Notes: a model not told the origin generated them from the letters alone. A DNA stretch of 64,000 nucleotides from Nocardia flavorosea (GCF_015477805.1 NZ_JADLQL010000005.1:62001-126000); one strand, 5' to 3'. Positions 49,913 through 59,475 are shown, counted from the stretch's first letter. Numbers and translations are program-made.

Positions 49913-51265
49913 TCAGGGTTTCTTCGGTGCGGTGGCCGCGGAATCCGTATCCGCCGGTGATACGGATTCGGTGTGGGCAGCATCGGATTCGGCGTTCGCG
50001 CTGGACTTCGGATCCACGGCATCTTCGCCTGTCGCGGATTTCGGCGGCTCCGCAGACCCGCCCGGGTCCGCGGGATCGGCCTCGGCGGACGAAACTTGCG
50101 GGCCGGCTGCGGAATCGGCGGAGTCGTCCGTTTTCTCGGGCTCGCCGGCTCCCTTCGGCTTCGCGAGCGAATCGCCGGTGCCGGACTCACCGTCCTCCTT
50201 CGTCACCGCCGCCTTCTCGAGCGGGTCCGCAGGACCGGACTCCCCGGACTCGGACTCGTTCCCGGTCTCGAAATCGGGTGCGGCGGCCGAAGCTTCCGCG
50301 CCGGAACCGGTCTCGGACGCCTCGCCTGCAGTCCGCAGGGCGCCGATCTGCCAGGGCCACGGGCGCGGCCCCCACTCGGAGCGGAGTTGTTCGGGGGTTT
50401 CCCGGCCCTTGGTGGCGAACAGGAAGTACGCGATGGCGGCCAGGAAGACCAGGGCGGAGGTGAAGGAGTTGATCCGGATACCCGCGATCTGGGTGGCCTC
50501 GTCGTCGCGCATGAGTTCGACGAAGAAGCGTCCGAAGCAGTAGCCGGCGACGTACAGGGCGAACAGCCGCCCGTGCCCGATCCGGAAACGCCGGTCGATA
50601 TAGACCAGTGCGAGCACCACCGCGACATTCCACAGCAGCTCGTAGAGGAATGTCGGATGCACGACGGAATGGACCTCGCCGGAGGACACACCGTTCATCA
50701 TGTCGAGCCGGCCGGACTCGTCGAAGCGCAGGTAGATCTCCAGGCCCCACGGCAGATCGGTTTCCCGGCCGTAGAGTTCCTGGTTGAAGTAGTTGCCGAG
50801 CCGGCCGATGGCCTGGGCGAGCAGAATCGGCGGGGCGATCGCGTCACCGAGCGCGGGCAGCGGGATCTTGTAGATGCGGCAGGCGATCCAGGCACCGATT
50901 CCGCCGAGGAATACCGCACCCCAGATCCCGAGGCCGCCCTGGTAGATCTTCAAGGCATCCACGGGGTTGCCGTCGGCGCCGAAGTACTTCTGCCAGTCGG
51001 TGGCGACGTGGTAGAGCCGGCCGCCGATCAGTCCGAACGGTACGGCGAAAACGGCGACGTCCAGGACGGTGCCGGCCTCACCGCCGCGGGCCTGCCAGCG
51101 TTTCTCGCCCCACCAGATGGCGACGATGATGCCGACGATGATGCACACCGCGTACGCGCGGAGCGGGAACGGCCCGATATCCCAGACACCCTGCGGCGGG
51201 CTGGGCAGATAGGCCAGCAGTTCGGTGGCGGTCGAGGTGGTTTCCGGTACGGCGAGAACGGTCAC
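49913..51265 (-). CDS. lgt: Prolipoprotein diacylglyceryl transferase
   Basis: 450 residues. It attaches diacylglycerol to the lipobox Cys of prolipoproteins in the membrane. The signature GRLGNYFNQELYGRETDLPWGL, the HPTFLYELLWN block and FGRFFVELMRDDE are intact, with seven membrane segments in the first ~300 residues. The last ~120 residues are an acidic, Ala/Ser/Pro-rich tail, as in mycobacterial Lgt. GTG start preceded by TACGGT with a 6-nt gap, so probably leaderless. Confidence 0.95.
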   Translation of the reverse strand: MTVLAVPETTSTATELLAYLPSPPQGVWDIGPFPLRAYAVCIIVGIIVAIWWGEKRWQARGGEAGTVLDVAVFAVPFGLIGGRLYHVATDWQKYFGADGNPVDALKIYQGGLGIWGAVFLGGIGAWIACRIYKIPLPALGDAIAPPILLAQAIGRLGNYFNQELYGRETDLPWGLEIYLRFDESGRLDMMNGVSSGEVHSVVHPTFLYELLWNVAVVLALVYIDRRFRIGHGRLFALYVAGYCFGRFFVELMRDDEATQIAGIRINSFTSALVFLAAIAYFLFATKGRETPEQLRSEWGPRPWPWQIGALRTAGEASETGSGAEASAAAPDFETGNESESGESGPADPLEKAAVTKEDGESGTGDSLAKPKGAGEPEKTDDSADSAAGPQVSSAEADPADPGGSAEPPKSATGEDAVDPKSSANAESDAAHTESVSPADTDSAATAPKKP

Positions 51266-51398
51266 GGGGCAACCGTAGTCCAGGCGGCCGGGTTGGCAAG
51301 TTCGGCCTCCGGCTCGCGTGTTCGGCACCGTCCCGGCCGCGAGCCGCGCCGGTTGCTCAGCGCGGTGTCACGCGTGGTGGCCGCGCCGGCCGCCGGGC

Positions 51399-52199
51399 TC
51401 AGGAGGTAACGGTGGCAGACCGGACGCCGCCGGCCAATTCCGCGGTCAGGGCCCGCACCTCGTCCAGCCCCTGCGCCGCGGCACTGACCAGCGCGGATCC
51501 GACGATTACCCCGTCGGCATAGGCCGCGATTTCGGCCGCCTGCGCACCGGAGCGGACCCCGAGGCCGACGCCGATGGGAATATCGCTGTGCTCGCGAATG
51601 CGGGCGCACAGGGCGGGAGCCATGGTCGACACCGCGTCCCGGGCGCCGGTGACCCCCATGGTCGAGGCGGCGTAGACGAAACCGGAGCTGGCGTCGAGGG
51701 TCGCGGCCAGGCGTTCCTCGGTGGACGACGGCGCCACCAGGAAGATCCGGTCGAGGTTGTGCGCGGCGGAGGCGCTGAACCAGTCGGCGGCTTCCTCGGG
51801 AATGAGGTTCGGGGTGATGATACCGGCGCCACCGGCGGCGGCGAGGTCGCGGGCGAACCGGTCGACGCCGTATTTGAGCACCGGATTCCAGTAGCTCATC
51901 ACCACCGCCTGGGCGCCGGCGCCGGTCACCGCTTCGACCACGGAGAACACATCACGGACCCGGACCCCGCCGCGGAGCGCCTGATCGGCGGCGGCCTGGA
52001 TGGTCGGGCCGTCCATCACCGGATCGGAATAGGCGACGCCGATTTCGACGATATCGCAACCGGATTCGACCATTGCCCGCACGACTTTGCGCGAACCCTC
52101 GAGGTCCGGGTAGCCGGCGGGCAGGTAGCCGATGAGTGCGGCGCGGTTATCGGTCTTGCAGGCGGCGAAGGTGGCGCCGAGCCGGGATTCGGAACTCAC
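51399..52199 (-). CDS. trpA: Tryptophan synthase alpha chain
   Basis: 266 residues, TIM barrel that splits indoleglycerol phosphate. The catalytic Glu is in DIVEIGVAYSDPVMDGPTIQ, followed by VMSYWNPVLKYG, GFVYAASTMGVTGAR and IGVGLGVRSGAQA. GTG start overlaps the trpB stop by four bases (GTGA). Indole is passed to TrpB in the alpha2-beta2 complex. Confidence 0.97.
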   Translation of the reverse strand: MSSESRLGATFAACKTDNRAALIGYLPAGYPDLEGSRKVVRAMVESGCDIVEIGVAYSDPVMDGPTIQAAADQALRGGVRVRDVFSVVEAVTGAGAQAVVMSYWNPVLKYGVDRFARDLAAAGGAGIITPNLIPEEAADWFSASAAHNLDRIFLVAPSSTEERLAATLDASSGFVYAASTMGVTGARDAVSTMAPALCARIREHSDIPIGVGLGVRSGAQAAEIAAYADGVIVGSALVSAAAQGLDEVRALTAELAGGVRSATVTS

Positions 52200-53488
52200 T
52201 GACCGTTCTCCTTGCCGGTGTCCGGATCGTCGAAGAGCCCGAACCAGCGGGCGGCGGTGTCCATATCCTTGTCACCGCGCCCGGACAGGTTCACCAGGAT
52301 GATCGCGCCCTCGCCCAGTTCCCGGCCCAATTCGAGCGCCCCGGCGACCGCATGCGCGGATTCGATGGCCGGGATGATGCCCTCGGTCCGGCTGAGCAGC
52401 AGCAGCGCATCCATCGCGGCGGTATCGGTGACCGGTAGGTACTCGGCCCGGCCGATATCCTTGAGGAACGCGTGCTCGGGGCCCACACCCGGATAGTCCA
52501 GGCCGGCCGAGATCGAATGCGATTCGATGGTCTGTCCGTCCTCGTCCTGCAGCAGGTACGAGTAGGCCCCCTGGAAGGCGCCGGGGGAACCACCGGCGAA
52601 GGTGGCCGCGTGCCGGCCGGTTTCCACGCCGTCACCGGCGGCCTCGTAGCCGACGAGGCGGACACCCGGATCGTCGATGAAGGCATGGAAGATACCGATC
52701 GCGTTGGATCCCCCGCCCACGCAGGCGGCGACGGCATCGGGCAGCCGGCCGGTCAGACTCTGGACCTGGGCCCGGGCCTCCATTCCGACGACGCGCTGGA
52801 AATCGCGGACCATCATCGGGAACGGATGGGGTCCGGCGGCGGTGCCGAAACAGTAGTAGGTGTCGTCGGCGTTGGTGACCCAGTCGCGCAGGGCCTCGTT
52901 GATCGCGTCCTTGAGCGTCTGCGACCCGAGGGTCACCGAGACGACCTCGGCCCCGAGCAGCCGCATCCGGGCCACGTTCAGCGCCTGCCGGGCGGTATCG
53001 ACCGCACCCATGTAGATGATGCAGCGCAGTCCGAGCAGGGCGCAGGCGGTGGCCGTGGCCACCCCGTGCTGCCCGGCGCCGGTTTCGGCGATGATCCGGG
53101 TCTTGCCCATCCGCTTGGCGAGCAGCGCCTGCCCCAGCACGTTGTTGATCTTGTGGGAGCCGGTGTGGTTCAGATCCTCGCGCTTCAGCAGGATCCGCGC
53201 GCCACCGGCGTGCTCGGCCAGCCGGGCGCATTCGAAGACCGGCGAGGGACGACCGGTGTAATCACGCTGCAACCGATCGAGTTCGGCGAGGAAATCGGGA
53301 TCCAGGCGAACCTTGTCGTATTCGGCCGTGACCTCCTCGATCACCGCCATCAGCGCCTCGGGCACATGCCGGCCGCCGTAGACGCCGAAATGGCCGCCCT
53401 CGTCGGGTTCGTGCTCGCTACGCTGCGCCACCCCGCGACTCGCGGCGGGCAGCGCATGGTCGGTGGACGATCCGGACGCCGTCATCAT
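52196..53488 (-). CDS. trpB: Tryptophan synthase beta chain
   Basis: 430 residues, PLP enzyme joining indole and serine. The PLP lysine is in LNHTGSHKINN, the phosphate-binding loop in CVGGGSNAIG, and RIIAETGAGQHGVATATACALLGL is intact. Start ATG overlaps the trpC stop (ATGA). Sits in the trpE-membrane protein-trpC-trpB-trpA run. Confidence 0.97.
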   Translation of the reverse strand: MMTASGSSTDHALPAASRGVAQRSEHEPDEGGHFGVYGGRHVPEALMAVIEEVTAEYDKVRLDPDFLAELDRLQRDYTGRPSPVFECARLAEHAGGARILLKREDLNHTGSHKINNVLGQALLAKRMGKTRIIAETGAGQHGVATATACALLGLRCIIYMGAVDTARQALNVARMRLLGAEVVSVTLGSQTLKDAINEALRDWVTNADDTYYCFGTAAGPHPFPMMVRDFQRVVGMEARAQVQSLTGRLPDAVAACVGGGSNAIGIFHAFIDDPGVRLVGYEAAGDGVETGRHAATFAGGSPGAFQGAYSYLLQDEDGQTIESHSISAGLDYPGVGPEHAFLKDIGRAEYLPVTDTAAMDALLLLSRTEGIIPAIESAHAVAGALELGRELGEGAIILVNLSGRGDKDMDTAARWFGLFDDPDTGKENGQ

Positions 53489-54303
53489 CGCCCCCGCCGG
53501 GCCGGTTTCGGGCAGGACGGGTGCGTGCCGGCGGTGACCAGCTCCGATACCGCCGCCCGCGGATCACCACTGGTGACCAGGCCCTCGCCGACGAGCACCG
53601 CGTCCGCACCGGCGCCGGCATAGGCGAGCAGATCGGCGGTACCACGGACTCCGGATTCGGCGATCCGCACGACCTCCGTGGGTAGCCCCGGCGCGATCCG
53701 GGCGAAGCAGTCCCGATCGACCTCGAGAGTTTTCAGATTGCGCGCGTTCACCCCGATCACGCTCGCACCGGCGGTGAGCGCCCGGTCGGCCTCCTCCTCG
53801 GTGTGCACCTCGACGAGCGCGGTCATCCCGAGCGATTCGGTGCGATCGATGAGCGATGCCAGCGTGTCCTGTTCCAGGGCGGCGACGATCAGCAGGATCA
53901 CATCGGCGCCGTGCGCCCGCGCCTCGTGGATCTGATAGGGGCCGACGACGAAATCTTTGCGCAGCACCGGAATATCGACCGTGGCGCGGACAGCGTCCAG
54001 ATCGTCCAGCGACCCGTGGAAACGCCGGCCCTCGGTGAGCACGCTGATGATCCGGGCGCCGCCGTCCTCGTAGGCCTTGGCGAGGCTCGCGGGGTCACCG
54101 ATATCGGCGAGCGCCCCCTTCGACGGACTGGCCCGCTTGACCTCGGCGATCACACCGATGCCGTCCTCGAGAAGGTGCGCCTTCGCATCGAGCGGCGGAG
54201 GCGCGGCGGCGGCCGCTGCCTTCACCGCCGGGAAGTCCAGCACGGCTTCCCGGGCGGCTACATCCGAGCGGACCCCGTCGAGAATCGAGTCGAGTACCGT
54301 CAT
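53485..54303 (-). CDS. trpC: Indole-3-glycerol phosphate synthase
   Basis: 272 residues, TIM barrel. Substrate-binding VIAEVKRASPSKG, VLRKDFVVGPYQI, LVEVHTEEEADRAL, IGVNARNLKTLEVD and AESGVRG motifs are present. It closes the ring of carboxyphenylamino-deoxyribulose phosphate. No trpF domain or gene is nearby, which fits isomerisation by the PriA encoded at 62.8 kb. About 270 bp separate it from the membrane protein gene upstream. Confidence 0.97.
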   Translation of the reverse strand: MTVLDSILDGVRSDVAAREAVLDFPAVKAAAAAAPPPLDAKAHLLEDGIGVIAEVKRASPSKGALADIGDPASLAKAYEDGGARIISVLTEGRRFHGSLDDLDAVRATVDIPVLRKDFVVGPYQIHEARAHGADVILLIVAALEQDTLASLIDRTESLGMTALVEVHTEEEADRALTAGASVIGVNARNLKTLEVDRDCFARIAPGLPTEVVRIAESGVRGTADLLAYAGAGADAVLVGEGLVTSGDPRAAVSELVTAGTHPSCPKPARRGR

Positions 54304-54420
54304 CTGGCTCGAATCCTTTCTGGGGAGACACGCAAATTACTGCCTGCAGGATTCCCCCAGGCGCTGTCTCACCGATGCTGTCCAAGAGTAAATGGCAGGC
54401 CGCGACACCTCGACGCCGGG

Positions 54421-54446
54421 GGCCGGTCACCCGGTCCCGACCGGCC
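54421..54446 (-). terminator. Hairpin between Trp-associated membrane protein gene and trpC
   Basis: GGCCGGTC (54421-54428) and GACCGGCC (54439-54446) pair perfectly over a 10-nt loop, about 130 bp after the stop codon of the membrane protein gene. It could reduce read-through into trpC. No tandem Trp codon leader was found in the gap. Confidence 0.5.
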
Positions 54447-54575
54447 TGCTAAGGGTTATCGCCCGGTCGCGGGGCGCCGGGGCGGTGTGTGGTGCGGTTT
54501 CCGGTAGCTCCGGCGGCCGGGTCCGCGGGATCGGCCGGCGTAACCGGCCCGGGTGCATCGGCCCGGGCACCCGAG

Positions 54576-55847
54576 TCAGCGGGGGCCGGCGGAGCCGGTC
54601 GGGTCGGCCGCTTCGGTCGGGTCGGTACCGGCGTCCAGAGCGTCCCACAGCACCCGCTCCGGCAGCACGTCGCCGGCCCCACGCTGCTGCACGGCGTGGG
54701 TGGCTGCGGCCTTCCTGGTCGCCGGATTGTCGTACTTTCCGGACAGCTGCCTGGTGCCGGCCGGCATCCGAGCCAGTAACAGTCCCGCACCGAACGCGGC
54801 CAACGCACCGCACAGCGTCAGTACGGCCGGGACGGGCGAGGTCACCAACTCTTGCACCTGCGCCCGGCCCGGGAGCCCGGCCAGGTCCGCGGCCCGCTGT
54901 CCGGTGGCCCCGGACCCGGTCAGCAATGCCAGTGCCGGCACCGCGGTCACGGCGGCGATCAGGGCGACCACCACACCGACCAGCCGGCGCACCCAGCCCT
55001 TGGTCGCCAGGACAGCGGCGATGGCGGCCAGCAGCACGAGCGCCAGCGGCGTCAGCGCACCGAACCAGACCCCGCCGTTGAGTTCGTCGGTGCGCGGCTC
55101 GGTCAAACCGTCCTCGGAAGTCACTGTCACCCAGGTGAGCCGGGAGGAGCCCCACAGCGCGGCGGCGCCGACGGCGAGCAGCACCAGCGCGGCCACCGGT
55201 TGCCGTCCGGTCGATGCCCCACCCGTTCCGGCGGGCGGTGTGATCTCCTCGTCACCCCAGTCGATCGGCCGGGGTCGCGTGACCGGCGATGCACCGGGCA
55301 CTGCGCCGGCCGCAACGTCCGGGGCCGCGGAATCACCGGTACCGGCCGCGACGGGGTGTCCGGCGGCCGCGCTGTCCGCCATGGATTCCGGCGTGCCCGT
55401 CTCGCCCGGAACCAGGCCCGGCTGGACGCGGCCGGCACCGGAAGGGGACGCCCCGGTATCGGCGGGACCGGTGCCCGCAGCCGCCCCGGTAGCGGGATCA
55501 GCCCGCTCGCCATCGGAGCGAGCCGTCCCGGGCGACCGAACGTCGCGGCCGCCGTCCGCCGCTTCTACCCGCGCTGTCGCGCTGTCCAAAGGCGAAACAA
55601 CCTCCGCGCCGACGCCGGCGGTACCGGTTCCGGCCGGCCGAACGGCGTCCGCGCCTGCTGTGTCGGCGGCAGGCGCTCCGCGGGCGGGATCGCTGGTGTC
55701 CGGGTCGGCGCCGGTGGCGGCCTCACTCCTCGGCGCACGGGCTTCGGCACCGGTGTCTGCGGGCTCACCGGCCGCCGGGCTGCCGCTCCGGGCAGCGCCG
55801 CCGGAGTTCTCGGTGGGCGGGCGGCGGGCGGGGTCGCCGGCTGTCAT
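54576..55847 (-). CDS. Trp-operon-associated membrane protein with long disordered N-terminus
   Basis: 423 residues. The C-terminal ~215 residues are the Trp_oprn_chp family found between trpE and trpC in actinobacteria (Rv1610 in M. tuberculosis): four hydrophobic segments with SSRLTWVTVTSEDG, LTPLALVLLAAIAAVLA, and an end KYDNPATRKAA..ERVLWDALDAGTDPTE. The first ~205 residues are Ala/Gly/Pro/Thr/Asp-rich low complexity, roughly doubling the size I expect for the family. ATGA overlap with trpE. Role in tryptophan synthesis is unproven. Confidence 0.85.
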   Translation of the reverse strand: MTAGDPARRPPTENSGGAARSGSPAAGEPADTGAEARAPRSEAATGADPDTSDPARGAPAADTAGADAVRPAGTGTAGVGAEVVSPLDSATARVEAADGGRDVRSPGTARSDGERADPATGAAAGTGPADTGASPSGAGRVQPGLVPGETGTPESMADSAAAGHPVAAGTGDSAAPDVAAGAVPGASPVTRPRPIDWGDEEITPPAGTGGASTGRQPVAALVLLAVGAAALWGSSRLTWVTVTSEDGLTEPRTDELNGGVWFGALTPLALVLLAAIAAVLATKGWVRRLVGVVVALIAAVTAVPALALLTGSGATGQRAADLAGLPGRAQVQELVTSPVPAVLTLCGALAAFGAGLLLARMPAGTRQLSGKYDNPATRKAAATHAVQQRGAGDVLPERVLWDALDAGTDPTEAADPTGSAGPR

Positions 55848-57424
55848 ACGCCCCCTCCGGAGGCCGCGGCCACCGATTCCCGTTCGGCTGCCTCCTCGTC
55901 ACCGAAGGCACGTACCGTTTCGGCGGCGGCGACCGCACGCAGCACCGCCATCGCCTTGTTCCGGGATTCGGTGTCCTCGTATTCGGCCTCGGAATCGGCC
56001 ACCACGCCCGCGCCGGCCTGGACGTAAGCGGTGCCGTCCTTGAGCAGGGCGGTGCGGATGGCGATGGCGGTATCGGCGTCCCCGGCGAAATCGAGGTAGC
56101 CGACCACGCCGCCGTACACGCCGCGCCGGGTGGGTTCGAGTTCCTCGATCAACTGCATGGCCCGCACCTTGGGCGCGCCGGACAGTGTGCCCGCCGGGAA
56201 ACAGGCCCGGACCGCGTCGAGTGCGATCTTGCCCGGGGCCAGCCGGCCCGTCACCGTGGAGACCAGATGCATCACATGGCTGTAGCGCTCGACGTGGCGG
56301 TACTCGGTGACCCGCACCGTACCGGGTACGCAGACCCGGCCCAGATCGTTACGCCCGAGATCGACGAGCATGAGATGTTCGGCGTTCTCCTTCTCGTCGG
56401 CGAGCAGGCCCTTCTCGAGCAGCAGATCGTCCTCTTCGGTGGCTCCGCGCCAGCGGGTGCCCGCGATCGGGTGCGTGGTCGCGACCCCGTCCTGTACGGC
56501 CACCAGCGCTTCCGGGCTGGATCCGACGATCGAGAACGCGGTGTTTCCGTCGCCGTCCGGGATGTGCAGCAGGAACATGTACGGGCTCGGGTTGGCCGCA
56601 CGCAACATCCGGTAGAGGTCGATGGGGGTGCCACCGTAGTCCATTTCGAAACGCTGCGACAGAACCACTTGGAAGGCTTCACCGGCTTCGATCTCCGAGA
56701 CCAGCCGGCGGACCCCGGCACCGTACTCTTCCGGTGTCCGGGCGCGCCGGTAATCGGGTTCGGGCTGGTCGAAAACGGATACGGTGGAAACTGCGGGCGC
56801 GGCCAGCGCGGCGGTCATCCGGTCGAGCCGGGCGAGGGCGTCGTCGTAGGCGGCGTCCACGTTCTCGGCGGTGCCGTTCCAGTTGACGGCGTTGGCGATC
56901 AGGGTGATCGCGCCTTCGTGGTGGTCGAACGCTGCCAGATCCGTGGCCAGCAGCAGCACCATCTCGGGTAGGTGCAGATCGTCGTCGGCGTATTCGGGTA
57001 GCCGTTCCATCCGGCGCACCGCGTCGTAACCGAGGTAGCCGACCATCCCGCCGGTCAGCGGCGGCAGGCCGGGCAGCCGTTCCGTGCGCAGCAACTCGAG
57101 GGTTTCGCGCAGCGCGTCCAGCGGATCGCCACCGGCGGGCGCTCCGGCGGGGGTGGTGCCGAGCCAGGTGGCGACGCCGCCCACCGAGGTGAGCGCCGAG
57201 GGGCTGCCCGCGCCGATGAACGACCAGCGCGACCAGGAACGGCCGTTCTCCGCGGATTCGAACAGGAACGTGCCCGCTCGGTCGCCGCCCAGCTTGCGGT
57301 AGGCCGACAGCGGGGTCTCCGAATCGGCCAGCACCTTCCGGGTCACCGGGACGACCCGGTGTTCGGCGGCGAGTTCGTGGAATCGTTCGCGGCTTGTAGT
57401 CGCGGGAGTGGTCGCGCCGTGCAT
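55844..57424 (-). CDS. trpE: Anthranilate synthase component I
   Basis: 526 residues; converts chorismate with ammonia from TrpG to anthranilate. N-terminal LLAAEHR-type start and the Trp-feedback segment LADSETPLSAYRKL..GTFLFESAENGRSWSRWSFIG; catalytic core with PIAGTRWRGATEEDD, HLMLVDLGRNDLGRVC, ERYSHVMHLVSTVTG and ACFPAGTLSGAPKVRAM. ATG 57424 (MHGATTPATTSRERF) was chosen because the M. tuberculosis protein starts in the same place; in-frame ATGs at 57433 and 57436 are alternatives. Confidence 0.96.
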   Translation of the reverse strand: MHGATTPATTSRERFHELAAEHRVVPVTRKVLADSETPLSAYRKLGGDRAGTFLFESAENGRSWSRWSFIGAGSPSALTSVGGVATWLGTTPAGAPAGGDPLDALRETLELLRTERLPGLPPLTGGMVGYLGYDAVRRMERLPEYADDDLHLPEMVLLLATDLAAFDHHEGAITLIANAVNWNGTAENVDAAYDDALARLDRMTAALAAPAVSTVSVFDQPEPDYRRARTPEEYGAGVRRLVSEIEAGEAFQVVLSQRFEMDYGGTPIDLYRMLRAANPSPYMFLLHIPDGDGNTAFSIVGSSPEALVAVQDGVATTHPIAGTRWRGATEEDDLLLEKGLLADEKENAEHLMLVDLGRNDLGRVCVPGTVRVTEYRHVERYSHVMHLVSTVTGRLAPGKIALDAVRACFPAGTLSGAPKVRAMQLIEELEPTRRGVYGGVVGYLDFAGDADTAIAIRTALLKDGTAYVQAGAGVVADSEAEYEDTESRNKAMAVLRAVAAAETVRAFGDEEAAERESVAAASGGGV

Positions 57425-57490
57425 TCGAACCATCATTCCAGCCGGGCATCCGGCATGCTCGATGCACCCCGTGAGACCCGCCGCCGGCGG

Positions 57491-57496
57491 TAGTGT
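57491..57496 (+). promoter_or_regulatory. -10 box of bcp
   Basis: TAGTGT ends 6 nt before the bcp ATG, so the transcript is predicted leaderless. The 78-bp gap to trpE also has to hold the divergent trpE promoter, so the two promoters overlap. Confidence 0.45.
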
Positions 57497-57502
57497 CCGG
57501 GT

Positions 57503-57967
57503 ATGCAGATCGGCCAGCTCGCCCCGGCATTCGAACTTCCGGATCAGACCGGCGCCCCCCGTTCCCTCGATTCCCTCCTGGCCGGCGGACCGCTGGTGTT
57601 GTTCTTCTATCCCGCCGCGAATACGCCGGTGTGCACGGCCGAGGCCTGTCATTTCCGCGATCTCACCGCCGAGTTCGCCGCGCTGGGCGCGAGCTGTGCG
57701 GGGATCAGCGCCGATGCCGTGGACGTGCAAGCCGGGTTCGCGGGGGCGCAGCGGCTGGAGTACCCGCTGCTCTCGGATGCCGACGGGTCGGTCGCGCAGA
57801 GTTACGGGGTCAAACGCGGTCTGCTGGGCAAGCTCATGCCGGTGAAACGCCATACCTTCGTCATCGACACCGACCGCCGGATTCTCAGCGAGATCAGCAG
57901 CGAACTGCGCGCGAATGTACACGCCGACCGCGCACTGGATTTTCTGCGTGCGCGAAAAAGCGCGTAG
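57503..57967 (+). CDS. bcp: Peroxiredoxin, Bcp/AhpC-TSA family
   Basis: 154 residues. Peroxidatic Cys in FFYPAANTPVCTAEACHFRDL with a second Cys five residues on; the usual Thr of the TPxCT motif is present. It reduces peroxides with thiol donors. The later KLMPVKRHTFVIDTDRRIL block is typical. Divergent from trpE, matching the Rv1608c (bcpB) position and orientation in M. tuberculosis. Confidence 0.92.
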   Translation: MQIGQLAPAFELPDQTGAPRSLDSLLAGGPLVLFFYPAANTPVCTAEACHFRDLTAEFAALGASCAGISADAVDVQAGFAGAQRLEYPLLSDADGSVAQSYGVKRGLLGKLMPVKRHTFVIDTDRRILSEISSELRANVHADRALDFLRARKSA

Positions 57968-58113
57968 CGGCTGCCACCGCGCTCACTCGCTGTGAATGGC
58001 CTCACCTTCGTTTCCGAGGTGACACAAGTTCGAGCGAAGTCGTGGCAAACTTTTCTCCGGTAGCTCGGTGACACTTGCCGGAATCGTCACCGGGCCGGAG
58101 AGAAGGCGGATTT

Positions 58114-58581
58114 GTGACGGAGTGGCTGAACCCGGTCGAGGGACGGGCCTGGCGCGCGGTGGTCGCAGTGCTGAACCGCTTGCCGGGGGCATTGGACACC
58201 GACCTGCAGCGTGAGTCCGGCGTGACTCATTTCGAGTATTGGGTACTGACCCTGCTCTCGGAAGCGCCGGACCGGCGGCTGCAGATGAGCGAGCTCGCCC
58301 ACCGAGCAAATTCATCGCTATCGAGGCTTTCCCATGTGGTCTCCAAACTCGAACGCATGGGCTGGGCCACCCGGGCCGCGACCACCGGGCGTCGCGGTGT
58401 GCTGGCCGAACTCACCGACGAGGGACACCAGAAGGTCGTGGAGGCCGCGCCCGGATACATGGATGTGGTGCGCCGGCTGGTCTTCGACGGACTCGACGCC
58501 GAGCAGACAGCGGCCATGGCGGATCTGGGCAATACGCTCGCCACCCATCTGAGTACGGTCCTCGGCCGGACCGCCCAATAG
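58114..58581 (+). CDS. MarR family transcriptional regulator
   Basis: 155 residues, winged helix of the MarR type: SGVTHFEYWVLTLLSEAPDRRLQMSELAHRANSSLSRLSHVVSKLERMGW and the wing TRAATTGRRGVLAELTDEG. GTG 58114 with AAGG 7 nt upstream; an earlier in-frame ATG lacks support. MarR dimers usually repress nearby efflux or stress genes and respond to small phenolic ligands. No obvious partner gene adjoins it. Confidence 0.88.
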   Translation: MTEWLNPVEGRAWRAVVAVLNRLPGALDTDLQRESGVTHFEYWVLTLLSEAPDRRLQMSELAHRANSSLSRLSHVVSKLERMGWATRAATTGRRGVLAELTDEGHQKVVEAAPGYMDVVRRLVFDGLDAEQTAAMADLGNTLATHLSTVLGRTAQ

Positions 58582-58734
58582 CCGCGGACGATTACCGGGC
58601 AGCAAACCCTTCACTCGCCGGGCAGGCGCCGACGGAGGGAGACCCTGCACCCGGCACCATGCCGGGGTGGCACGCCTCGTGCCTACTCCGTCGCGCCCCA
58701 GGCCGACCCCCGTGGTGCGTGAACAGCCCCTGAT

Positions 58735-59103
58735 TCAGCCCGCCGGCCAGGCGAAGTGGGCAGTGGCGGCCAGCGCCAGCACCAGGAAACCCGCCGGGAA
58801 CGCGATGTTGTGGAATACCCGCGCCCGTACGTGGACGCCGACCGCTACCACGAAGAACAGAACCAACCCGACCGCTGCGGCGAACCCTATGGATTCCCAG
58901 CCGAAGAGTCCCGCGACCAACCCGGCCACACCGGCACCTTCGATTACCGCCAGGTACGGGATCCACTTCGGCGCCACACCGGCTTCGGCGGCATTCTGCA
59001 CCATGAACGGCGCGCGCACGGCCTTCGCGACGACCTCGGCGGCATTCGCCAGCACACAAGCCACGGTCGCGACAAACAGAGCGATATCGAGCGCGCCGGT
59101 CAC
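58735..59103 (-). CDS. DoxX-like membrane protein
   Basis: 122 residues, almost wholly four hydrophobic helices (IALFVATVACVLANAAEVVAKAV, IPYLAVIEGAGVAGLVAGLFG, GLVLFFVVAVGVHVRA, FLVLALAATAHFAW). DoxX_2 type. GTG start overlaps the stop of the upstream gene by four bases. Together with that gene it is divergent from an ECF sigma factor gene, a layout often seen for sigma factor target genes. Confidence 0.82.
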   Translation of the reverse strand: MTGALDIALFVATVACVLANAAEVVAKAVRAPFMVQNAAEAGVAPKWIPYLAVIEGAGVAGLVAGLFGWESIGFAAAVGLVLFFVVAVGVHVRARVFHNIAFPAGFLVLALAATAHFAWPAG

Positions 59104-59390
59104 CGGGTGTACCGGCCCAGCACAACGGCGGGCCGCGGCGCGGCCGGGCCACCTGCCCACTCGGCCAGCCGTGCCCGGAATTCCTGGGCCGCCGGGATGT
59201 CCAGGAGCGGGTTGGCGTCGCTGAGCCGGAGAACCAGCATGAACTCGCCGTCCGGGCCCACCCGCATCGCGGTGTAGTCGATCCCTTCGGGACCGGCAGC
59301 GTCCACTGCGGCAAACAACTTCGCGATGGCCTCCTCGACCTCTGGTATCCGCTCCGGGGTAGTGGTGAACCGGAGAATCTGTACGCTCAT
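59100..59390 (-). CDS. Small ferredoxin-like-fold protein (ABM/Dabb-like)
   Basis: 96 residues beginning MSVQILRFTTTPERIPEVEEAIAKLFAAV and containing GIDYTAMRVGPDGEFMLVLRLSDANPLLDIP. The beta-alpha-beta pattern and length fit a dimeric alpha-beta barrel such as antibiotic biosynthesis monooxygenase-like proteins, but no catalytic residue is recognisable. GGAG 6 nt before the ATG. First gene of the pair with the DoxX-like gene. Confidence 0.6.
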   Translation of the reverse strand: MSVQILRFTTTPERIPEVEEAIAKLFAAVDAAGPEGIDYTAMRVGPDGEFMLVLRLSDANPLLDIPAAQEFRARLAEWAGGPAAPRPAVVLGRYTR

Positions 59391-59475
59391 ATCTGTCTCC
59401 TCGAAGGCGTGCAATGTCGTGGATGTCATCACTCACCCCTTCTGACGTCCGTCACGCACGAAAGGTGACCTCCCC

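Noticed and set aside
57425..57502. Tryptophan leader peptide or attenuator upstream of trpE
   Set aside because: The 78-bp gap to bcp has no frame with tandem TGG codons and no terminator hairpin.
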